From contig NC_087065.1 in NCBI RefSeq assembly GCF_963678635.1, forward strand, positions 69,752,956 to 69,816,955: 64,000 nt of DNA. Direction: 5' to 3'. Below are positions 56,076 to 64,000 of this stretch, one piece after another; the first letter of the stretch is position 1; each line of letters opens with the position of its first letter. Under the pieces are notes generated by a model, which saw only the letters and a program-made list of their open reading frames with translations, was not told the DNA's origin and made no database searches. The position numbers and the translations under genes were made by a program. This DNA is from Symsagittifera roscoffensis (taxonomy: Eukaryota; Xenacoelomorpha; Acoela; Convolutidae).

Positions 56076-59000
56076 ATGACAGAAATCTTAATGATGACCT
56101 TAACACCTCAATTAAGGAAAATAGCAATAAAAAAGAGAGCATACCATCCCTCCTCAATTCGAGAGCCCGATTTAGATTTTCGAAAACTAGTAGACAAACT
56201 AGAGCAAGCGGAAATCACAATGAAACTTGAAGAAACAGAAAATCTGAAATTACAATATGTTAACCGAATTGAAACAAATACCACAAATATCAACAATATA
56301 CAGGAATCAGATACAGACCTCGTTGAAAAAATCACTGAAATACTCAATATTTATGAAAAACACCCAAACTTTAAAGGCAAACCATCTTTCAAAAAATGGT
56401 GTAATTATTGCCCACGATACGGACATAGTATTTCTGAATGTAGACAAAAACAACAGGACAATCAAAACAAACCTCAAAAATATAAAGAACCAAATAAATC
56501 ATTCTATCAGTACATGAAAAAAGATCAAAATCTACCGAACAAAAGTGTATACAGCAACAACAGTTCAGGAAAACCACTTCCGAACAATACCAATTACACG
56601 AGAACTCAATCACCATATAACTCAAGTTATAGAGGAAGATCACCAGAACGAAGAAGTACACAAAATTCGTCACAAAATCATTATAATAGACCAAATAGTC
56701 GAAATAACTACTCGAGATCAAATTCGAATACAACACGATTTGTTTCTAGATCTAATTCCCAATCAAGGAATAATTATTATCCACACAATCAATCACGAAA
56801 CTCATCATACAATAGAAATAGAAACTACTCCAATAATCGAAACAGAAGTTATTCAAACAACCGAAACCAGAATTACCCGAACAATCGATCAAGGAATAAC
56901 TCATATAATAGATCAAACTATAACAGACCAAACAATAATTATCAAAACAGATCACAAAATAATTCACAAAATCGACATTCAAGTTATAATAACCGTTATA
57001 GAAATTATTCCAAATCACCACACAGGAATAATAACCATTATAATATTTCTAACAATCGCCACAGAAGTAGTACACCTAAACATCAAAGAAATATTATTCA
57101 AATACAAACAAACCCAGAAACAACATCAGACCCCCCAGGTATTGATGACACAGGAAATAACGAACTACAACTAAATCAAATAAACTGTGAATCATCAGAT
57201 TCAGAAAGTGATACAGAAAACACTATCTCCATCAATATGATAGCAGTCGAAAATGACTACGAACCTATTATATATGAACAACCTTTTTCATCACATATAT
57301 ATGAAAATCAATTAGAACTCCTTCACAATTATTATATTGAACCCATCCAATCCACACAAACGGCACAAGAAACTAACGAAATCAACACTACAAATCAATC
57401 CAATGAAAATGCCAAAACAAAATGCTTGAATACAAATCACATCTATCAAAATATACAAAAAGAACAACCCAAAGAAAAAATTTGGACAATACCATTTCTT
57501 TTAGAAAGACCAAGAAACAAAGAATTTCAACCACCAGATCTTGAAATTGACTTTTTAATTGATTCAGGAGCAGAATCAAACATAATAAACATTCCCACAT
57601 GGAATGAGATAAAATCATTACACCCAAAACTAACGCCCCTTGAAACATCCAGTAAACTAGCAACAGCACAAGGATCAACATTGGTAAACTATGGAAAAAT
57701 TCAATTATTCCTTCTCCCCACAAGAACAATAGAGCAAAATAAAATTTTAAATAAACCATTTAAACAAATATTCCATATCACTGATATTAAACACAATATT
57801 ATTGGAATACCATTTATCTCTAAATATATACCAACAATCAACATTTTGAATAGTAAAATACTAATCAAAGATAAATACACAAAAACAAAAGACACATCCC
57901 TAACATTTTTTCAAAGATTAAATAAACAACCACCATTCTTTTCAAAATTTTATCCGATATATAATCAACAAAGAAAACACCTGAAACCACTATCAGGAAA
58001 CATATATAATTTTTCAATAAAACAAGTTCACCAAAATGATAAAAAACAAAATAAACAACAACTCTATATGTCAGATTTTGAATTAAAACCTATCCATAAG
58101 TTTTTCAAAATCACAATCTCATCCATAAAATATTTGAAAAACTCGAATTCAGATATTATTTCTTTACATGTATACAACAATACACCCTATCAAGTAACCT
58201 TACCTTTAGAACTTTTAGGCTATTGCGAAACCAACGCTACGATATCACCAATACACGAAAAAGCATACCGCGTAAATAATATTCTCCAATTATTAGATAT
58301 TTGTCAATCCACAATTCTTAATGAAGAATTATCCATAAATAATATAATAAGTAATGAAAAAAGAAATACAGATTATTTCACAAAAACCCCATATTTCAAA
58401 CCTACATTCAACATAAATAACTATACAGAGAATCAACAGAAATTTTTAACAATGTTTAACTTCCAACATTCACAAATAACACAAGACGAATTTGATAAAT
58501 TAGCCAAACAGCACTTCTTTTTGACAAGAGTTAAATTCTTAGGACATAATATAGAAAGAAAAACAATCACTCCATTGAAATCACGCATTGATGCTATTCA
58601 GAAACTCCATCCACCAACAAATAAAAAGAAAATCCAAGAATTCCTTGGAATGTTAAACTTTTTAAGCAAATATGTTTATAAAATGCAATTATACCTAAGA
58701 CCATTCTATAATATACTTAGACAACAAAATATTTTTGAATGGAATACAGAACATCAAGCACAATTTGAAGAAATTAAAAAACTTTTAACTGAACAAATTT
58801 CGAATACAATTCCAGATCCAAATCAACCATTCTATGCAATGTGCGATGCTTCGAATTTTGGCATCGGCGCAGCATTATTACAATCACACAATGGTACAAA
58901 CAAAATGAATCTTATATCAGCAAATTCTCGATTATTCACTCAAGCAGAGCTACGACTCTCAACTCTAATGAGAGAATGTACAGCCATAATATATACAATT

Positions 59001-59450
59001 ACAGAATATGAATTCCTGATACTTGGATCAAAACATCCAACAGTTCTATTCACAGATCACAAACCAATCATTTTTCTCTTTACACAAAAATCTAATCCAA
59101 ATCACCGAGTTTATAGATTTCAACTAATTCTAATGAAATTCCCAAACTTACATATAGTTTGGACAGCAGGAAAGAATCTTGCATTACCAGACACTTTAAG
59201 TCGAAATACACCACCTGAATTACTTACACGTAAAACTACAGTTGAAATACCCAAAAATATAAAATTTTACCTTGCAGAAAACGAAACATCACCCCGACTA
59301 GAATGCAAATATGCAGTAAAAACTGACGTTGAACAATCACAGATAAACAATCTACAACACTTCCCACTTTATTTAGATTGCCAAAATAACCACTACGAAT
59401 TTGATCTACTTGGAACATCAACTTTCAAACCAATTCCATATTCACAATAA
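56076..59450 (+). pseudogene. Gag C-terminus, protease and RNase H; RT core missing
   Basis: 1124 codons open. Residues 109-122 are a CCHC zinc knuckle (CNYCPRYGHSISEC), followed by about 160 residues rich in Asn, Arg and Ser. The aspartic protease has its active site IDSGAES at 494-500 and a flap-side NIIGIPF. At 812/813 the protein jumps from LAKQ to HFFLTRVKFLGHNI, which normally sits after the RT palm. The fingers and palm, including the YxDD loop, are absent, yet the frame stays open. The connection (FLGMLNFLSKYV) and RNase H follow with all acidic residues visible (Asp924 in CDASNFGIGA, Glu967 in RECTAI, Asp994 in TDHKP, then LPDTLSR). This copy cannot reverse transcribe on its own. Confidence 0.85.
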
Positions 59451-59913
59451 ATAAAAAATAACACCCAACAAAAAAGAGTAAAACAACACCCACATAAAAA
59501 AGACCTTTTTCCATTAATTGATAATTGAAAAAGAAAATCTAACTGATAAAATAAATTTTTCAGGACCACAAACAAACGATTCATAATACACAATAAATCA
59601 AGTTTTTGACCTCCATGACCCACTTGATACAATTCCTTTATCTAAATTAGAAATTGAAAACATTTTTCTCCCCCCAACGAATAAAGCCACAATTAATACT
59701 TTGAAACAATATCAAAATCTTGACACAGTAATTAGACAACTAAAATAATGGCACAAATATAAAACTAAACCCGTCAAGGCAGATACAACTATTTTAGGAA
59801 ATAAAACACTCCTCCGATATTTTCGAAAATTTAATAATACAACAATTAACGAAAACACAGACCTTCTAGAATACAAATTAAAAGAATCTATAGTTCCCTG
59901 TCTCCCTCTAAGT
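59451..59913 (+). pseudogene. Broken RNase H to integrase linker
   Basis: Coding-like segments in shifting frames (SKLEIENIFLPPTNKATIN, LDTVIRQLK stop WHKYKTK, LLRYFRKFNN) lead into the integrase frame. At least one stop and one frameshift separate pol from integrase. Confidence 0.6.
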
Positions 59914-61437
59914 ATGATTCTTATAGCTTTTAATATTTCACATACACAAAACATTAAAGGACACTCTGGATCAGAGAAAACATATTCAAATTTCATACAA
60001 CACTTTTATTTTCCAAATGCACCAATTTGGATAAAAGTACTATGCAATGATTGTATAGTATGTCAGCTAAATAAACCTTATCCAAATCAAAAACAAATAG
60101 CACAAAAACAAGATTTTAAAGGACAAAGTTTGTACTTTAACCACCGTATTTCATTTGATACAAAACGACCAATTTCACCCTCATCCGAAGGAAACTCCTA
60201 CATTATGGTAATTGTTGAAGCGTTTACACATTATGTAGCACTTAACCCAGTACCACATTGTAACGCTTATTACGCTTACACAACACTCTATGAACACTGG
60301 ATAGCCAAATTCGGACTACCAGAAATTTTAGTTACAGACAACGGTACAGAATTCATAAATAATGAAATCATCACACTATGTCATTTATATAACATCAAAC
60401 ACAAACCACGTAAATCTCACGCACCTTGGACAAACGGCTTAGTCGAAGGTATGAACCGTTCACTACAAGAATATCTTAGATGTATCATCAATAGAAATGA
60501 TACAAGATACACCGAATGGTCAGCAGATGTAAAACTATTTCCCTTAGCATATAATTCACAAATCACGACAACTCTAGGAATGTCACCATATGAAATGGTT
60601 TTTAATCAAAAGCCACGCAAACCAATTATGTTTACAGCAACCTCTCATAAAAATGCACAAAGTCATTGTCAACCGAATAAAGACTCAATTTGTTATAACC
60701 TACCTTTACACACACACGATGAAGATCATTTTCATCACCCACAAATTCTTAAATTAGCCTCCGGTACACACACCGAATGGATTTTAAACAGAGATAAAAA
60801 ACACAATGAAATTTACCAAAAAGTAACAAAAAAGTTGTTACAAAGGCAAAACATTAATGAACAAATAAGTTCACGCTTTACACCAGCCTCCGATTTAAAA
60901 ATTGGAACATTTGTTTTAATACCCAATTTTAACACTCAAAAAGGAATTTCTAAAAAATTACAACCCCTTCGTAAAGGACCATACCAAATAATTGCCAAAC
61001 CCACTGATGTCACATATAAAATCACCGACTCAGACAAAAAAGAAATTGTTCAACATCGAAACAACCTATTACCTTATTATCCAAAAGAATACGCACTACG
61101 CGAACTAACTCAATTATTTTCTTTCACAGGTTTAAAAGTTATTCAAAATAACCCACATACGGAGAATAAAACAAAGGAACAACATGACATTCATCTCGAG
61201 AAACAAAATAAAAAATCAACTATAATGAAAAACAATACAAAAAAGCTAGATCAAAATATACCTCAAAAAGAAAGAAAAAATAGAAAATTGACAGAAAAAA
61301 TAATACCCCAAGAACAAATCGACAAATCAGAACATAGAGAGTCATCACGACTTAGAAATCAACCACGTAAAAACTATAAAACATTCATCCCACAATCTAA
61401 AATATTAAAGAAAGTTGAATTTCAGAAAAAGCTTTAA
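59914..61437 (+). CDS. Retroelement integrase
   Basis: A 507-codon open frame. The first ATG is probably not a natural start, because integrase is normally part of the Pol polyprotein. An HHCC zinc finger is present (His10, His17, Cys47, Cys50, in HTQNIKGHSG..CIVCQLNK). The catalytic triad is intact: Asp82 (FDTKRP), Asp142 (VTDNGTEF) and Glu178 (NGLVEGMN), with the D-35-E spacing typical of the family. A C-terminal part has the LRKGPYQIIAKPTDVTYKI fold (a GPY/F-type module) and then a long Lys/Gln/Asn-rich tail. Integrase joins element cDNA to host DNA. It is the best-preserved enzyme here. Confidence 0.85.
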   Translation: MILIAFNISHTQNIKGHSGSEKTYSNFIQHFYFPNAPIWIKVLCNDCIVCQLNKPYPNQKQIAQKQDFKGQSLYFNHRISFDTKRPISPSSEGNSYIMVIVEAFTHYVALNPVPHCNAYYAYTTLYEHWIAKFGLPEILVTDNGTEFINNEIITLCHLYNIKHKPRKSHAPWTNGLVEGMNRSLQEYLRCIINRNDTRYTEWSADVKLFPLAYNSQITTTLGMSPYEMVFNQKPRKPIMFTATSHKNAQSHCQPNKDSICYNLPLHTHDEDHFHHPQILKLASGTHTEWILNRDKKHNEIYQKVTKKLLQRQNINEQISSRFTPASDLKIGTFVLIPNFNTQKGISKKLQPLRKGPYQIIAKPTDVTYKITDSDKKEIVQHRNNLLPYYPKEYALRELTQLFSFTGLKVIQNNPHTENKTKEQHDIHLEKQNKKSTIMKNNTKKLDQNIPQKERKNRKLTEKIIPQEQIDKSEHRESSRLRNQPRKNYKTFIPQSKILKKVEFQKKL

Positions 61438-62259
61438 TTTTATATTTAACAATTTTTGCACCTCTGAAATATTTTGAACTTTCATTTTTCAAAATAACAT
61501 GCTGACAAACACGCAGCGATTCTAGTTCATAATTAGCCAATAGGATTCATCCAATCCGTCACCTTCTCTAACTCTAGCACAAATCAACTAGACGAACGAT
61601 ATTAAAACTCCAGGCATATTTATAACTATAACTTTACGACCTCCAGGTCAAAAATAAGCAAACCACTCCAACTTGACAACTAAAATAAATATCACCATAA
61701 TATCATAACCCTCCCTTATCTAATAAACCAAAGATCAACAATATTTCCCCAACTCAGACCTCAAATACCCCCCAAACAAATATGTTAAATTAGCCTAAAG
61801 TAAAAGAACGACCATTTTAATTAGCCTAAAGTATAAAAATCTCAAAAATACCCTTGATCATTTGACAAATAAAAATAAAGAAAAAGAAGACCTCCCGATC
61901 ACCATAAAATTTGCCCCCAACAATTTTTCACAAAACTCAACCCACTTGTCAAAAAACCAATAAATAATTCGACCACACTTGAAAATTGCCTCAAACACCA
62001 AAAAATATTCGATGGAGAAGCCATTTCTTAAATGCTCTTCTCTCGACCAGTCAACATAATTCTTAACATTCTCATAAACTTTTTAACGATATTTAAACTT
62101 TTAATCATATTTCTTTTTGATACCTTTGAATCTTTTGTAATAATCTTAATCATTTTTTTGCAATATTTTTTAAATTTTCTATTCCATATTTGAACTATAC
62201 CTCCAGCTTTCAAAACTTATTGACTATATCCACAGGTACGATTCACAAAACTTATCTAA
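61438..62259 (+). other. Non-coding gap between integrase and 3' ORFs
   Basis: No open frame or motif is supportable. The gap may carry splice sites for a subgenomic env RNA, but none could be chosen with confidence. Confidence 0.4.
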
Positions 62260-62448
62260 ATGATACGAACCATTTTTAGTAGAACAGATATTTTTTTACT
62301 ATTTGTAATTTTTATAACATTTCTATCATCCCTCATCTTGACAATATGCAAATGTATAAAGAAAGCAATCATCACATTCGCCCTAGCAACAATCCTCGTA
62401 ATTCTTTTTCTAGAAGAATACTATAATAAACATAAATTTTTCCACTAA
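62260..62448 (+). CDS. Small membrane-protein ORF of the retroelement
   Basis: 62 aa from ATG 62260 with two hydrophobic segments (FLLFVIFITFLSSLILTI and ITFALATILVILFLE) separated by a short Cys/Lys loop. No family is recognised. Its place between integrase and the later ORFs suggests an accessory or leader membrane peptide, but it could be chance. Confidence 0.35.
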   Translation: MIRTIFSRTDIFLLFVIFITFLSSLILTICKCIKKAIITFALATILVILFLEEYYNKHKFFH

Positions 62449-63574
62449 AAGAATAAATAAAAAACCATCAAAAATTGCTAACCAACAATCATTCAGTCAG
62501 TCTTCACCGACATCATCCCAAGATAACCCAACACAATCTTCAACTACCCAAAACCCCCAAACATCCACACGAATTTCTTTTCAAGATAACCCATATACCT
62601 TTGAAGAACGACACGCTCGCTTATCTGAACAACGACAAGCACCTCTAAGCGAACCAACATATAACTTATACCCAACACTACCACAAGAATTAAGTAGAAT
62701 ACGAAATCCTAGTCAAAACCAAAATACAGTCGAAATAAATAGACAAATTATACATCCTCGACGAAACAGAAATTTTCAAACTCCCCGAGTTCATTTTGAT
62801 ATACCTCAATCCCCATCACAAAGTACTCCAGAAAACCCCATCGGTATATTACCAGAAACCCCTACGCTTCTTTCACAACGTAGCACCTCAAGCCTATCCT
62901 CAGATTACTTAGGTTCAACACCAACATCTGAACAAATACGTGAAAATCCCTTTAACCCTACAAACCAAACATCACGACTACCATATTGGACAACACATTC
63001 ATTCACACAAGGTGAACCAAATTTAATCAATGATCCATTAGATATTTCTACGGATACAACAACATCCTCATCACTACCAGAAACATTATCACTACCATCA
63101 ACACCATCAATCAGTCAGATTTTACCAACGCCTTTTCACTTCAATTTCCCAAATAACCTCGACGCTAGATACCGAGAACAATCATCAACAAGTATTCCTT
63201 TAAGACTAGACTGGAATACATTCACAGCACCTCCACCATTATTTGGACAGCACCCAGAAAGTAACCGGCTCCACAACTGGGCACTAAATAGACTACAATA
63301 TCGACAAGACATCCACGAAGACATTCGTGATCATAACATCTAAATACTCCAACAAAATAGTCTGCAATTAAAATTTGAAATCACGGTTAAATTAAACAAC
63401 ATTACTCAACATCCCTATCCATTAAATCCACCAAATATAACAGCTCAATCCCTACCACCACCATTTATAACAACTGAAGTGATATACAAATACGACAGAT
63501 ATACCAAAAAGACAATTGGTTACATCACATTTTATAACCCATACTCAGGATTGTCATACACATGTATATTCTAA
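62414..63574 (+). pseudogene. Ser/Pro-rich ORF of the retroelement, one in-frame stop
   Basis: One frame is open from just after a TAG (62411-62413) to TAA 63572-63574, apart from a single TAA at 63341-63343. It has no in-frame ATG at its start, so it would need splicing or frameshifting. The product is rich in Ser, Pro, Thr, Gln and Asn (STPENPIGILPETPTLLSQR), with a more structured end (NITQHPYPLNPPNIT, YDRYTKKTIGYITFY). It overlaps the env-like ORF by 13 nt. No known domain is seen. It may be an accessory protein or the N-terminal part of an env precursor. Confidence 0.5.
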
Positions 63575-64000
63575 AAATTTTAATTTTTCTCCAACTCCTT
63601 TTTCTAATAACTTCCAATGAAAACATAAACCCTTCCCCCCGCACAGGACCCCAAGATTTATTAGTAACACATTACGATTGTGAAGAAAACGAACAAAAAA
63701 CACTACACAAATATGCAATAAATCAAGTATCACAATGCGAAATAGAACCACAAGCTATAGAAACAACAAATGTAATAGCGACACTTTATTCAAAAGCCCG
63801 AGCAACAACAGTTATAGGATATAAATTCACAGCAACATTTTCTGAAAAGAAAGTACATTGTTCACAAGTCTCAAATGGAAATAAAAACCGACTTGACCAC
63901 GAATCATTCTACCAGAGTAATATCGAACGACTTTTACATCTCAATCCCGAAGATTGTAAAAACGAGTTACTAAGACTCAATATCACAAGAAATAAAAACA
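63562..64000 (+). CDS. Env-like glycoprotein, N-terminal part (runs off window)
   Basis: Starts at ATG 63562 with a clear secretion signal (MYILKILIFLQLLFLITS) and stays open to the window edge (146 codons seen). The ectodomain start has spaced cysteines (HYDC, SQCEIE, VHCSQ, EDCKN). This order is reminiscent of the class III (gB-like) glycoproteins seen in chuviruses and in env-carrying LTR elements, which is an inference from spacing only. Position 3' of integrase is where env lies in retrovirus-like Ty3/gypsy elements. The fusion and membrane-anchor regions are outside the window. Confidence 0.55.
   Translation, partial: MYILKILIFLQLLFLITSNENINPSPRTGPQDLLVTHYDCEENEQKTLHKYAINQVSQCEIEPQAIETTNVIATLYSKARATTVIGYKFTATFSEKKVHCSQVSNGNKNRLDHESFYQSNIERLLHLNPEDCKNELLRLNITRNKN

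Noticed and set aside
56545-57174. 209-codon frame rich in Ile, Thr and His
   Set aside because: Out-of-frame reading of the Asn/Arg/Ser-rich low-complexity part of the Gag-Pol frame.
1-64000. CRISPR arrays, bacterial operons, rRNA or tRNA genes
   Set aside because: None seen. The tandem repeats present are irregular or too few, and the gene structures are intron-containing and eukaryotic.

Overview
The window is invertebrate-like metazoan nuclear DNA. It is AT-rich, with long T/A runs, few genes, genes split by introns, and a great deal of mobile DNA. The animal assignment rests on a well-conserved REEP5/6 (DP1/TB2) gene with canonical GT-AG introns and on secreted trypsin-fold proteins. 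The species cannot be named from the sequence. A larvacean-like or similarly transposon-rich invertebrate is possible, but that is a guess.

1-28.5 kb is a same-strand cluster of serine protease homologues (SPH). It contains an orphan last exon (A, 1707-2077), a decayed relic (about 8870-9250), a five-piece gene (B, 15066-17307) and a complete three-exon gene (C, 24505-28465, 280 aa). These are pseudo-enzymes. The catalytic Ser is Asp in A and B and His in C, the catalytic Asp is Asn in B and C, and C has also lost the His. Gene B is cut twice by insertions flanked by short direct repeats, and excising them without GT-AG sites restores the reading frame. They are candidate transposon-derived introns. 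Between the genes lie several MITEs, a 1.15 kb foldback element, FLYWCH/MULE transposase remnants, and many copies of an interspersed repeat called R1 here. One R1 copy holds a solo LTR with a 4-bp target duplication.

28.8-39.2 kb is a transposon graveyard: a less AT-rich island with minus-strand reading-frame remnants of unknown family, then two partial copies of an old Ty3/gypsy element. Those copies share a patch of about 1.1 kb that is almost identical.

39.8-46.6 kb is the REEP5/6 gene on the minus strand (three coding exons, 217 aa), possibly with a 5'UTR exon near 47.3 kb. Its introns hold R1 and R2 repeats, including a textbook hAT-type MITE with an 8-bp target duplication.

48.3-64 kb is a much younger env-carrying Ty3/gypsy element on the plus strand. 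A 2.4 kb segment (flank, 411-bp LTR, primer binding site, leader) is tandemly duplicated. Then come a small basic ORF, a frameshifted gag, a pol with protease and RNase H but with the reverse transcriptase core missing, an integrase with an intact DDE triad, a serine/proline-rich ORF and the start of an env-like glycoprotein. The 3' LTR lies beyond the window. The sense strand is strikingly A-rich and G-poor.
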